Positions 46,988 through 58,900 of a stretch of DNA of 64,000 bases are shown one piece after another (positions within the stretch are counted from its first letter, which is position 1; each line of letters starts with the position of its first letter). The notes below the pieces were generated by a model. That model worked only from the letters and a program-made list of their open reading frames with translations, was not told the DNA's origin and ran no database searches. Location of the stretch: NCBI GenBank assembly GCA_025765615.1, contig JAIVFJ010000079.1, positions 1 through 64,000 of the forward strand, read 5' to 3'. The stretch comes from Zopfochytrium polystomum (taxonomy: Eukaryota; Chytridiomycota; Chytridiomycetes; Chytridiales; Chytridiaceae). The position numbers and the translations under genes are program-made.

Positions 46988-49333
46988 ACAACACGGTGCC
47001 CACAACGCTAAGGCTGCACTTCACTGCTTGGTCTTGCTTGCATGGTTCACTTACCTGCATCCGCTCCTGCCGGTGATGCTTTGTTGGGGAAGCGGCAGTG
47101 TTTTCCTGCATGAAAGCTTTTGAAGTAACTCCTTATCCTTCTCTCAGTTGACTGAGCATCTGCGTTTTGCAGTTTGAGTTTCGCACTTTGGCTTCACAAT
47201 GAGTCAGCAAGCCGCCCACACATCTTCCTGTTTCGAACCTCGATGTTTATGACAGCCCTCCGTCAGCCTTATCAGTCTTTCGCGAAGCAGATCGAACCAG
47301 GACTGGCGCACTGAAGAAAGAAATAGTTGAGGGGCGCGTTCTGGGGACGAGCGAAAAGAATCGTTCGAACGTGTCTCCAGGAGGTAAAATCACGCAAAGG
47401 CCCATCCGCTGGCTGCTTGTTTGGCAATCTCTGCATCGCTTTGTGTCTTCGGGGACTGGCGCGACCAAACCCAGCAGGAAGAACAAAAACTCCGCGGCAG
47501 GCGGAGACAACTGGCGCCAATCCCGTACAAAAAACACTTCCAACAATATTCCTGTTGCCGTAAATTCGTCCGCCTCCGCTATCTCTCTCTCCCCTCTCTC
47601 TCTCTCTCTCTCTGTCTCTCGGTCTCTGTCGCGTTCTCCATTATCCCGCGCACCAACCCGATCGCGACCCCAACTTCGACCTGGTGAGGAGACGAACTGG
47701 GAACTGCCCTTGCATTTGCCAATGGCTCGACGGATTGATGCCGTCAGAACAGCGTGCGGATTAATGGCTGCTCGAACAGTCGTAAGCGGAAGCCACACAT
47801 AAATAGCGGCTCTTACCGGTATGGCTGACCACCCGCTCTGCTGGACCAACACAACCCGCATCCGCCTCATATTCTTGTTCAAACTCAACAAAACCTCCTT
47901 AGCCCCTCCAACATGGTGGGTGGGGGGGGTAGGGGGTGCCCTTGACGGGGCCTATGGCGATGCTGCCGACCGCGGACAAGTCACGTGATGCCTTAGCCGC
48001 CTCTCTAATTGATCCTTACACAGGTTCCGTTTGGGTGAGTTTACGGTCGGGTTTGTGAAAGGCTCTGTACCCAGCGAAGCCGCCCCCTTTGCCTCCTCGT
48101 CGAACAAGCCGGGATACCAGTGCCTTTGGTGGGGCCGCCGTGTGGTCTCAGTGCCTGCTGTGCAACACTGCAATTTGCAGACCCTGAACTCGATCTCGTA
48201 CCGCAGATTCTTTTGCCGACGACACTACCGGCCGCAGCGTCCCGTCACAGAGTACTCCGCATGGGAAAGATGGCCAGGTTGGCATTGTCTGGCTTGTCAC
48301 GCTCATTCCATGCTCACCTGGCTCTTGACCCACACTTCATCGTCCTCGTCCCCCTGTGGCTCAACGTTCAGCTTTACCCCCTCACACATCTACCGGATCT
48401 AACTCGCAGCTGGCTGCGGGTCTAGCTTGTCAATGTATTTCCAGTGAACGCCCGCCGTCGGCAACAGCACATTGAACGACAGGGCTGACGTCCACCAGCC
48501 GGGCGTCGCCGTTGCCTGGCGGCGAATACAGTCATCTACTTGAGTGACCAAATACCCCTTTGGCCCCACGATGGCGCCCTGTACAAGCCTCACCAAGAAC
48601 TGTGGATTAGCGGCATCAATGTGGGCTACTCTGTGGAAGCGGTTGCGATTGTCACGGCGTCAGAAGGCAGCAGGACAAGTTGGGAATGCAAGTGTGCAAG
48701 GAGTGCGGCGTGCTGCCCAATTGGGTCCAAAAGTCCAGGAAGGTGCCGGCCGGAATTGGAAAGCGGCAGGAAAGGAAAGTCAGCGTCCTTCTGTTTGTAT
48801 TCATGGTTTCCCACAGTCATATTACGTAACAAGGCGGGCGTTTTTAGGAGACTGGCTGCTGCTGCCACAGCTGTTGCGACAGATCTACACTGTCTCACTG
48901 AGCGCTGTCGCTGACGAACAATCTCCATGCTGCCCTAGTTTCCTCTGTCTAACAAATATTCACTCCCCCAAAGGATCATTTCCGGCGCTAAGTGCGGTAA
49001 CTAACTGACTCTGGTTAGGTCTCAATTCAACAGTTGCGGTGAGATTTTTTTGGAATGACATTGAACCTCACAGACATTAAAATATACAGCGTGGTGAATA
49101 CCCAAGATGCGACTTCTGTGGCATTTGATTTAACAATTTGATTGCCAAGAAAATTTTTCCCCCATCGGTCAAAAAGCCAGAAGACTACTCCACCAAGTCA
49201 TCTGCGGAATTATTCTACTATCCACTATCCATATTTTTCATGGAATGTTGAAACAGCTCTCCCAGACGGAAAAGTCACTTGTGTGCAGGATGGATGCAGC
49301 TGCACCCCATCACGCCTGAAAATTCTTACTTGC
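46988..49333. other. long gene-poor stretch
   Basis: A CT repeat lies at about 47580-47636. Frames between 47950 and 48960 read on both strands without clear bias or family. I do not support any gene here, though decayed coding DNA around 48000-48600 is possible. Confidence 0.5.
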
Positions 49334-49737
49334 TGTTAGGCAGAACTGACTGGTTAGCAGCAAGAGGTACAAGACGGACCTGAACCTATTGTGACTGTCA
49401 GTCATCATTCTCACAATACAAATGGGGAGAGTGAGCCACCATCAATGCAGACCTGGGCGCTGGCTTGCGCTGTTGACAAATACTCTGAGTATTAAGTGGA
49501 ATGGAAACCCAGTTTAAACAGTTTTCCTCCTCCTCTGCTCAAGCAGATAATATAGGAGAGGTTTTTACCCTGTGCCAGTCATGCTTGCCTAGCAACTATT
49601 ACAAGGTGCATATCATCAATAATTAATACCAGAGTTTTTTCTCTTTCTCTCCAAGTTGGGGAGAAGGAACACCCACAAACACACATCTCCACTTCATTCA
49701 CTCCTTCCACTCACTCACTCAGAGTAGACTGTTTACA
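49334..49737 (+). repeat. dispersed repeat, copy 2 (LTR-like)
   Basis: Same orientation as the copy at 457-867, high identity throughout, with the TG-starting segment at 49471 and an end of TGTTTACA at 49730-49737. No coding region of a parent element adjoins it. Confidence 0.75.
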
Positions 49738-51059
49738 CTTGCCTTGTCCAAGATATCAATCATAAGACTTTGCTTACTTATCAACAGTATCAGTGCAGTG
49801 TCCTGCGGAAGCAAGGTGAAAGCGCTGGGGACAAAGGAGAAGGACGAGGCTTTTTCAACACTGCGATGATTAGTTTCTTCAGCACCTTGATGACTCTGTA
49901 AAAAATAAGTTCCTTTATGTCTTATCATTAAAAGGAGGGTTGACCTACGACCTGTTCAACAACAATGTGGATCGTTGCTTTTGAAGTGACTTTGGGTTGC
50001 ACTTTACTTTGAGCAAGATTTTGTCCCTGCAGGTTGGTCAGTGTTGTTGCCTTATTCTTCTTGATGTTTGTCTCACAATAGAAACCCAGAGCGATATGCA
50101 GAACTCCTTGATATTTTTGCAAAGCGCTCTCAAAAGCTTCCAACAGATTTGCGACCCATTCCACTTACACTTGAGTCATATTTTGAAGGACAAAGCACCC
50201 GATTCAAAAGAAATGACTGCGCTTTGACTGAAGGAGACAAGCAAGTATGGCGACGTTGCAACAGCACGGATGAAATCTGCAAGAGTTACAAAGTCAGTAT
50301 CTATTGATGGCACGAGAAGATTTGCTAAGTGACTGAAGATGTGAGTGAAGAATGGTACTGTGAAGCGTAAAGAGTGCCATTTGCTTGTCTTTGCAAGAAA
50401 TGAGATTGGTGAGTGATTGCTCAAATCTCTGCGGTAGCATTCGCTGGTTTTTTCTGACATATCAATGTTTTGGGGAAGTAGAAATAGATTCTTCGTATCC
50501 TCTGAGAATCAGGCACAGATGACGACGTTTCTCTTGCATATTGCAAAGCAGAATATTGAAAAGAGAGATGGAGCGTCAAATGAAATGGAGAGCACAGGAA
50601 ACATCGATGACGATACAATTTCTTTGGAGAGCTGATGATGCGTTTGAAGGAAGAGAGCCGGATTTCGTTGAAGTGGAGCGAATCAATGCTGTATACAGTG
50701 AGATGGAAACTTCTCTCAATCAAGGTACTGCAGGTTATGGCGTAAGTATGTTGCACAGGCAGCTGCAAAATCTTCAAGCATCGAGCCTATTTGAAGATTC
50801 TCATTTTCTTGACCCCAGCATGTCCGAAAACGAATTTAGAAAAGAGCCAGATTTAAATAGAACAAGGTCTTGCCAAACTCAAGCTAATTATATCGCCTAA
50901 TTTCGACGCCGTCGGAAACCCTTTTGTGGGCGGCACCTGCGGCCATCGGCGGCATGCCCAATAGCCACAAGCAGACATTCGGAAAGACAGACAGACACAA
51001 ATCACATCGCCACCGTTATCCCTCAAGCATCGGCACTCTGAAAACACGCTTCAGGCATC
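49738..51059. other. AT-rich region with possible decayed coding sequence
   Basis: Frames on the plus strand (50541-50900, containing DDAFEGREPDFVEVERINAVYSE split among helices) and minus strand (50460-50176) have protein-like composition but no family, no consistent splicing and stops between them. A degenerate mobile element is possible. I do not assign a gene. Confidence 0.4.
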
Positions 51060-52801
51060 AGCTTCAGGATTCGAAACGTCAAGCGACGGCAAAGCCTCCG
51101 CCCCAAACGACTTGAGCATTGCCGACGACAAGCAGCGCCAGCCTGATGTCCCTGTGCTGTCCAACACCGAGTTTGTCCCCCTCTTTGTCGCCTCGCCCTC
51201 GCAGTGTTCCTCGCCGCGCTCGACCAAGTCTGTGGGAGTTTCGCGGGGGTTGCGCTTTCTCTTTCGAGTGTCGTGTTCCTTTCGCTAAAAAACTGCTACC
51301 AGACCATCGTCGCCGTCGCGCTCGGTGCCATCGCCCAGGAGTTCAACGCCCTCGGCCAAACCACCTCGATCGTGACCGCCTACTTTCTCACGGCGATGGA
51401 CAGCTCGCGGACATCTTTGGACGCTTCTCTTTGCGATCATTGTGTTTGAGATCGGTAGCGTAATGTGCGGAGCTGCCGTCAGCATGAACGTGAGTGGCGC
51501 TGTCTGTGTTTGTTTGAATCGAAGGTCAGAGTATGATCCGACGGGTTTCCTCTTTGATTCCACGTAGATGCTCATTTTGCGTCGAGAGCGATCGCTGGAC
51601 TCGGAGGCGGCGGCATCTTTTCGTTTGTGGTCATCATCATCGCGGATATCGTCCCCGTGAAGGAGCGCGGAAAGTACAACGGCCTTGTCGGCGCTTGCTT
51701 TGGTTTCGCGTCAGCCGCTGGTACGAGCTGATCTTTTCAACTGTTTCGCGATTATCGCTTGCTGGGTGTGATCGCCGTCGCCGCCGTCGTCGCGCTCCTG
51801 AGGCTCCCCATGATCCAGGTCCGCGACGTGTGGTTGTCTTTGTCGTGAATCGACTGGGTCGGAACATTCCTCCCCGTGGGAGCTATCATCTGCATCCTGA
51901 TTCCGCTGCAGGGTGTGGGTTCCCGTTACGCGTGGAAGGATCCGTCTGCTTGTCGTCGGTGGGGTTCTTACCATCGTATTCTTGTATGTCGAAGCCAACT
52001 GGGCGGCGAATCCAGTTATCCCGCTGTCCATGTTCAAGGACATCAAGCCTAACGTCGTTCTTTGGCGGATGCGCGTTCTTCAATCTGGTGTTCTACCTGG
52101 CGTCGTGGTTCCAGGTGGTGCTTGGTGCCGTCGCCACCTGCCTCGGCACCGCCCTCCTCTCGACTCTCTGAATCCAGCCCGCTCTGGACCGAAATCTTCT
52201 TCCCCTAATCGCCGGCGCCTGCGTCGGCTGCACCATCCAGACCGTCATCTTTGTCGCCCAGTTCACCGCCAGACCCGACCCGCTCGCCATCGTCACCGCA
52301 AACGTCAACCTCTTCCAGACCATCGGCGCCGTCCTGGGCCTCGCCATCTGGTCCGTCACCTTCAACAGCAAGCAGCAGGAAAACGTCTACGCCAACCTGG
52401 CCGCTTGCGAATCAGACCCTGACGTTCACTGTGCCGTATGTCGACCGCAACACGTTCTTCCAGAGCGCGTCGTTCATTAGGACGGCTATCCCGCCCGAGG
52501 AGCAAGGGCCCGTGATCCATGGGTATGTGCAGACCCTGCAGCTGATGTTTTACGCCGCGGTCGCGTTTGGCGTCCTCCGTACCGAAAAGCTCAACTTTGT
52601 CCTCTTCGACATGGCCGCGCACCCGGTCTCCGCTCCGTCAAGGAAAAACTCATCCGCCGCTCCTTCGACGCGCTCCTCCGGCGGACGGTCGCGATGCTCT
52701 GGGCGGCGAACGCGGCGAACGTGCTGGAGAACGCTTTGATGAATTTGAGCCACGCGCAGAGGGAGCAGGCGTTTATGAAGGTGGACGAGATGTTGCAGTA
52801 G
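51060..52801 (+). pseudogene. MFS drug:H+ antiporter (DHA2-like), decayed
   Basis: Fragments of a 14-span MFS exporter appear in order but in shifting frames: VLSNTEFVPLF, LALAVFLAALDQ, an apparent intron, TIVAVALGAIAQEFNALGQT, IVTAYFLTA, LADIFGRF (remains of motif A), FEIGSVMCGAAVSMN, RAIAGLGGGGIFSFVVIIIADIVPVKERGKYNG in pieces, WVGTFLPVGAIICI, LIAGACVGCTIQTVIFVAQF, and a C-terminal tail reaching a stop at 52799-52801. At least four frameshifts and a deletion in the motif-A region rule out a functional product. Intact relatives export toxic compounds across the plasma membrane. Confidence 0.85.
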
Positions 52802-52906
52802 TATGTGCGGTGGTCAAACCCTAAGGGGGCGCGACGGAGGTGATGGCGGCGGTGTTTTCGGTGTATACAAGGTAAGAGAGAGAAAGAGAGGTGCGTGTGA
52901 GTGTGC

Positions 52907-52959
<53 letters not shown>

Positions 52960-53817
52960 TGCATACACTTTGCGTCGTACACAGTGAGTTTTATTCTTTT
53001 GCCATCCCCCCGCATTCCTCACAAGGCGGAGCCCCCGAGGGAAGTGAAATGGTGGGGTACACGTATGTGTTACAGCCCATGAACGCTGGAATTGCTCTCA
53101 AATAATATGCGGAACGAAGAAAGGACGGGCACCTAGAAAGACGGCCGGGCTCAACTGCCAACAACTAGGACTGCGGAAAGACGTTTAAAAGTCCCATTGA
53201 GTGGCGGGGGCACAGCGGTGTTCGGAGGCGCAGAGGGCTAAAAGATTCGGCAATGACCTTCTCCCTTCACCGAAACAAAAATTTTTTTTCTTTTTTTTTT
53301 TTTCCCCGTGGGAGCCGTGGAGGGGGGCACGGGAATGCGACAAGGGCCACTGGAAGAGCCTCCTTTGGTGGGGTGGCACCGAAATGAAGACGGAAAAAAA
53401 GGAAAGCAGCCCACGTCCCACGCCCAGGGCGAATATCATTGGTGCCAAGGTTGACTGAATAAGCAGCAAAATAAGCAAATGCCAATCTAGAATGGCGTCG
53501 CCATTGGGGCAATTTCAATTTCCTGTGTGGTTTTGGGCTGAGAGACTGGGCATCTGCTCGCTCCATTTCCTTATCGTCCACACATTGTCTCGTGGCTGAG
53601 TTGGCACGAGAATTACGCCACCAATCGCCTCCTTGGAGCCACCGTCGTCGCGCAACCGAGGACCGACAAAGAAATGAACTGCGCTCGAACATTGACAAGG
53701 CAGACAGAGTCGCTCATCTCCCCAAACCCACCACAGCAATAAAAACAAGAAAAAAGAAACCAAAAAAGAACCAGACCATCATCCCCGCCCCCCACCCAAC
53801 ACGTCCCAACTTCGCAA
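52802..53817. other. intergenic with microsatellite
   Basis: Apart from the GT repeat below and poly-T near 53282-53303, nothing recognisable. The last 150 bp before 53818 are probably the promoter of the next gene. Confidence 0.6.
52911..52956. repeat. (GT)n microsatellite
   Basis: About 23 GT units, just beyond the MFS pseudogene. Confidence 0.95.
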
Positions 53818-54417
53818 ATGGCATTCTTCTCCCCAATGATGCCCATCATGCTGCCGCCGCCGCCGCCGCCACCGCCCTTCTTTGCACCGCCGTTCGTGCC
53901 GCCCTTCGTGCCAATTCCTCCGCCACTCATTCCGAATCCATTGATCCAGCAACAGCAGCTGCGCAATCAAAGACAGTTCGTTGCCGACGTTCGTGGGACC
54001 GCAGCGCCGTGGGAAACGGCGCCACTCGTGGCAGCCCACAAGATGCGGCTCGAGGTCTCTCGATGCTCGTGGCGCGTGTTGACGCTGTACCACCAGACCG
54101 ACAAACGCGCGGCGCGCTTGATCTTGGCGAGCGGGAAATTCAAGCCGGGGCGGGACGGAATCGCTGGAGGCGGGATCTACTTTGCTGACTCGCCACAGGC
54201 GACGTACCGCAAGGCGCACAGCCGCGGTGTGATACTGAGAGCGAGAGTGAACCTCGGGAACGTAGGCGTCCTCCACAAAGACCTGAATTTGTACAAGACC
54301 AATTATAACGACGTCATTGCGCAAGGATTTGACGCCGTTGTGCTGGAAGGCCTCCCATCCGGTACGGAGTACATAGTGTTCGATCCAGACCAGATTGAAC
54401 ATGTCGAAATGCTTTGA
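53818..54417 (+). CDS. small ADP-ribosyltransferase-like (PARP-fold) protein
   Basis: A 199-residue single-exon protein. A Met/Pro/Phe-rich N-terminus with runs of proline (about residues 8-45) leads into a region with the PARP/ART layout: LYHQTDKRAARLILASG (first strand with the NAD-binding histidine position), DGIAGGGIYFADSPQAT (the G-x-YFA box with tyrosine), GVILRARVNLGN, and the closing strands GLPSGTEYIVFDPDQIEHV. These are the H and Y of the H-Y-E triad. The third-position glutamate is not where a canonical PARP has it, so mono-ADP-ribosylation or an inactive fold are both possible. It is intact although both neighbours are pseudogenes. Confidence 0.72.
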   Translation: MAFFSPMMPIMLPPPPPPPPFFAPPFVPPFVPIPPPLIPNPLIQQQQLRNQRQFVADVRGTAAPWETAPLVAAHKMRLEVSRCSWRVLTLYHQTDKRAARLILASGKFKPGRDGIAGGGIYFADSPQATYRKAHSRGVILRARVNLGNVGVLHKDLNLYKTNYNDVIAQGFDAVVLEGLPSGTEYIVFDPDQIEHVEML

Positions 54418-54900
54418 ACTCTGTTCGCATACGCATTCTGTTTTCATGAGCGCCTCATTTGATTTTCCGCTTCAGTATCGCAAAAATTGTTCTTTTGCCA
54501 ACCTCCAGTTAGCCCACTGGGACTCCTCATTCGCTGTTACTCTTTCTCTTGTCAACCTGTTTGCCTTGAAGACCAGGACCTCTCTACTCTTTCGATTCTT
54601 TTCTTTCTCCGTCGCGCCTTCTGGACCTCTTGTGCGAAACCATTATTAAGACTCTTTGCACTCTAAACATTCTTGAAAGATTCCATTCGTCCTGGCTGGC
54701 GTTAATCGCCTCGCTCGCATGTTTTAAATACAAAGCGAAAAAGCGAAACAAACGCCCTTGTGTTTTTGATGTCGTTTGACTTGTTCCCAGCCGGAAGCGG
54801 GGGGCGAGGAGTGCTGATGAACTCTCCGCGATCTACTTAGCGTGTCACCTGGAATTCCATAACGCCAGGGTTTCCTCAGTCGGGGCATTACAAACCCAGA
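54418..54900. other. intergenic, no gene seen
   Basis: 3' region of the ART-like gene. AT-rich with short frames. Confidence 0.6.
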
Positions 54901-54904
54901 TGGC

Positions 54905-57465
54905 AGAATCATCCACTTGTTTATGGCAGTGGCCGTTGGCGTCACACTGCTCCACCGGCTCATCGACAACGCCGTCTTCGCGTCCCTTGGAGTGATCGTC
55001 CTCACCGTTTCCCTCCAGAGCCTCGTTCTGAAATCCTTGGCGTCGATTCAAAAGAAGCTGTACGGAGCCAGCGACGCGCGATTGAAGGCCATCCGCGAGT
55101 TGCTCTACGGCGTCGGCGCCGTCAAGCGTCTCTATAGGTCGCATCCGCGCCTTTCTCTTTGCGGCCGAGTCGGACCCGCTCAAGACGCTTCCCGCAGTGA
55201 ACCCCAGCGATGCAGACGCAGCCGCTATCGCCATTAACGGCGCCTCTTTCAAGTGGGAATCGATCGTTCCGGACGGCGCCGGGCCGAAAGGCGGCGGCGA
55301 CGCCAAAGAGGGCAGCGGCGACCAAAAGGCGTCCGGCCAGCCGCCAAAGGCTCGAAACTCACGCTTCGCTGGCCGAAACCGCCCGCGCAGAAAAAGCAGC
55401 CGCAGATGTCGACGGCGGCGACGCCGGGCGGTCGCAGCAGGCCCGTTCTTTGAGAACCTGACGCTCCGGCAAGCTGACGTGCGTGGTCGGCGCGGTCGGC
55501 TCGGGCAAGTCGAGCCTGTTGTCTGCGATCGTTGGCGAGATGACGCCCGTCGCGGCGGCGGCGACGACTCCGCCCACGCCGACGCCGTCGCCGCCGCCGC
55601 CGCCGGTCGAGGTCCGCGGCAGGGGTGGCGTACGCGCCGCAGCAGCCGTGGATTGTGACGGACACGGTGGAGGCCAAATCGCGTTTGCGGGCGGGAGACC
55701 GGAGCTCGCGGGCTTTGGCCAGGCGGAGCGGGAGGCGAAGATGCGAGGCCGCGATGCTCAAAGTGGATTTGGCGGCTCTGTCGGCCGGCAGGAAGACGCT
55801 GATCGGGAGAATTGAGTGAGGACAGCAGGCCAGGCTTTCTCTTGGTTAGTGGCGAGGAGGGGAGGTTGGTCGTTTTGGCAGCCCCGGCGGTCTTTCGTTC
55901 TGATCCAATGTTGTTTGTGAATCTTACGCAGCTCGAGAGGTCTACGACGATGCGGATATTTTTGGTAAGGAGGAATGGGCCATCCCTCCGTATGAAACTG
56001 ACGAAACACTACACAACAAACGTAAAACCCTCTCCTTGCCCATTTCAAAAAGGATGATCCGCTGTCAGCCCTCGACGCCTGGGTCGGCACGGCCGTCTTT
56101 TCGCGCAGCATCAAGGGCGCCCTCGCCTCCAAAACAGTCGTCCTCGTCACGCACCAGCTCCACTTCCTGCCGTTCGCTGACCACATCGCTGTGATGCAAA
56201 AGGGCCGCATCGTCGAGGAAGGCAAGTTCGAAGCCCTGGTCGCAAAGCCGGACGGAGCGCTGTCGGAGATGATGGCGGGCTACGGCGTGCACGGCGGCAA
56301 GGACAAGGGGTCTGGTGCTTCGCAGAGCAGCGTGCTGGGAAAAGAGGCGGCGCTGGCGGGTGGGACACACGACGGTGAGGGCGCGGAGAAAGAGATCGGC
56401 GAGGACGGCGACGACCGCGACGAGGAGGCATCCGGTGCGGTGGGGCAAGATGGCAACATTATGAAGGAGGAGGAGCGCGAGACGGGCACCATCAGCAAAA
56501 AGGTGTGGCTCAGCTTCTTCAAGGCTGTCGGCGGGTGGCCTTTGGTCGCGACTATTTTGACCGCTTCGGCCCTCAACAAAGCGGTTGGGGTGGTGACCAG
56601 CCAGTAGTTGACTTGGTGGACCCACGGTAAGTTCAACGACAGCCTCGGCCTGGCTGGGTACACAAAGGTTTCTGCTGGGCTCACAGCGGCTACAATCCTT
56701 GGCTTGTGTGAGTTCCCTGTCTTTTGTTTTCGGTTGTTATTCTTATCAGGACTGGCGCGATGCCCAGTCACCGTCAGCTTTTTGGCCGTCGCCGGTGGAT
56801 ACAACGCATAACGCGTCTTCCAGCCGATCGGCCGAATTTTGAATCGGCTAAGCCGAGATGTTGATTTCATCGACCAATATCTCTACCTGTTCTATTTCAG
56901 CACGATGTTGTACGTTCTCCAGCTGATCGTCCCATTAATCTTGCTGGTTATTTACTTTCCAATTCTATTGGGTAAGCGTAGTATTTACAACACACCAGAA
57001 AAAGGCGTTGCTAACTGGTTGCAACTCGCACGGGCTGAATAGCTATCATCGTTCCCATCATGGGTGTTTACTACGTCATCGGCCTCTTCCACAGAACAAC
57101 CAAACGAGAACTCCGCCGCTTCGAATCAAACTACCGCTCGCCGCTCAACGCCCATATGTCAGAGACGCTCGCAGGCCTCCCGACCATCCGCGCGTTCCAA
57201 GCCTAAGACCGCTTTGTCGCGCGCCAACGCGTCCTCACCGACCTCTCGAACACGCCCCGATTTCTCAACCTGTGCACGCCCATTTGGGTCACCGACCGCA
57301 TCGAGCTGCTGGCTGCGTGCATCGCGCTAACCATCTCGCTCCTCGGCATTTCCGGGAAAGTCAGCCCGTCGTCCATCGGTTTGACGTTGACCTACGCGCT
57401 GAGCATTATCGATATTGTCGGCGGACTGGTTCAAAATTACGCCATGGTGGAATCGGAGGGTTTTC
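54905..57465 (+). pseudogene. ABC transporter, subfamily C (MRP-type), decayed and truncated
   Basis: Pieces of a full ABC-C exporter follow each other in changing frames. First-membrane-domain end (LVLKSLASIQKKLYGASDAR, ELLYGVGAVKRLY). NBD1 with Walker A VGAVGSGKSSLLSAIVGEM, Q-loop VAYAPQQPWIV, Walker B side LDDPLSALDAW and H-loop VLVTHQLHFLPFADHIAV. A linker. Second membrane domain (GRILNRLSRDVDFIDQYL, MSETLAGLPTIRAFQA, PSSIGLTLTYALSIIDIVGGL). The LSGGQ signature between the Q-loop and Walker B is missing, stops interrupt the frame (for example at about 56607 and 57204), and the sequence ends before NBD2. The 5' part is also absent. Confidence 0.88.
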
Positions 57466-58265
57466 TTTTTTTCTTTCTTTTTTGTTCGTAAAGCCCTGCA
57501 TGCAAGTTCCTGTTCCTTCCACGACCCCTCTTGGCTCTCCCTCTCATCAGAATTATGTTTGTCGTGCAGTACTACAGTAAAATGTGTACGAACGAAAGAA
57601 AACAAAACAAGCTTCCCGCACAAACATGTACGTGCGTGATAAATAAAGGTGTTCGCTCAAGTGTGGGTTGCACGCAATGGAGAACTCTCCAACCTGGAAA
57701 AAAAAAAGGAAAGGAAAAAAAAGAAAGAGAAAATTTTCGTCGACAAAGGTGAGAGGAGCCAGGCATTGGGCGACGCACCCTTCCCCCGTTGCAGGGTATC
57801 CGCCACCACCACCGACGTTCTGGACACATGGAGGCTCAGATGGATCGGGCGACGCTGGATCGCATCCTCCCCGAATCATGATCTGCCCCATCACAGACTC
57901 GGCCCGCCGGCCACGTTGTGGGGTTGGGCGATGCTGGATCGGACAAACCGCCCCCATGGCTCGGTCGAATAGATGTTCCGGGACACAAATGACGAGTGAG
58001 TGAGTCACCTCCATTCGCTGTTTAGATATTAAGCAACTGACCAGTGGACCGCACCGCTTCACACCCCCTCATCCCAGCACTCCTCCAAAATCCCCTCTCT
58101 TCAAAAGTGTCGAAATTTCGCAACTGTATGATCCATGATTAACTGTGGTAAGCAATTGCAGGGAAGGGGGGGCGATTGACTGATATTGACTGATGAAATT
58201 TTCGACCACTTCTTTGTTGTCACGTATTTGTAACCATCCAAACGCCTCAACAGTCTCCACCCACC
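57466..58265. other. spacer before the retroelement
   Basis: No gene seen. Two blocks about 90 bp apart share TGGATCGG(A/G)C(A/G)A (about 57840 and 57929). The last five bases, CCACC at 58261-58265, are the target-site duplication. Confidence 0.55.
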
Positions 58266-58618
58266 TGTCAGGAACAGGGCAGGACAGGACAAGGCAGACA
58301 AGGAACTGAGAGGAGTGATGATTGTATTGGAAACAATAATTCACTTGAGGGATGGGACAGGTCCCCCATCCCCCTTTTATACCTTTTGAGAGTGTTCCTT
58401 GTCAAGACTCCAAGAAAGTTCCAGAAAGAGCAATTAGTAATACAATGATACCAATGATACCAATGACAACAAGACAAGTCAGGAAAGCAAAGAAGGTTCC
58501 AGAAGGTTCCACAAGGTTCCATGAAGGAATGTTCTAGAATGTTCCAGAAGGTTCCAGAAGGTTCCATGAAGGAATGTTCTAGAATGTTCCAGAGGTTTCC
58601 AGAGGGTGATTCATAACA
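58266..58618 (-). repeat. 3' LTR
   Basis: 353 bp, TGTTATGAATC...TTCCTGACA on the minus strand; TATAAAA inside. By eye identical to 61863-62215. Confidence 0.96.
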
Positions 58619-58900
58619 TCATCTCCCCCTTTTAGGCCTCTTCTGCAACTTGGTGGGGTACCTGGTCTTGAACTTGAGCAGAAGGTCTTGGCAGTGAGTG
58701 AGGTTTGACTCAGGTTCCCAGGTGTTGTCAGCATCTGAGTAACCCTTCCACTTAACAAGGAACTTGAGTGTCCTTCCAAACCACTTGGCATCTAAGATTT
58801 GTTCAACCTCAAATTCCTCTTCACCTTCTACCTCAACTGAAGGAGGAGGAGGAACAACTCTGCCTGGAATGGAATTGGCACTTCTCCAAAAGGCTGACAT
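58619..58900 (-). CDS. retroelement chromodomain (frameshifted from integrase)
   Basis: A 93-codon frame carrying a typical chromodomain: EEEFEVEQILDAKWF, LKFLVKWKGYSDADNTWEPE and a C-terminal helix, with the aromatic residues that bind methylated histone H3. In related elements it is the C-terminus of integrase and directs insertion to heterochromatin. Here it overlaps the pol frame by 68 bp in a +1 frame; the pol stop falls in the sequence equivalent to the PGRVVPPPPSV linker, so a single-base indel separates the two. Its stop is adjacent to the LTR. Confidence 0.85.
   Translation of the reverse strand: MSAFWRSANSIPGRVVPPPPSVEVEGEEEFEVEQILDAKWFGRTLKFLVKWKGYSDADNTWEPESNLTHCQDLLLKFKTRYPTKLQKRPKRGR

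Noticed and set aside
48031..48596. Overlapping frames on both strands suggesting a gene
   Set aside because: Neither strand has consistent bias, splice-compatible continuation or recognisable motifs.
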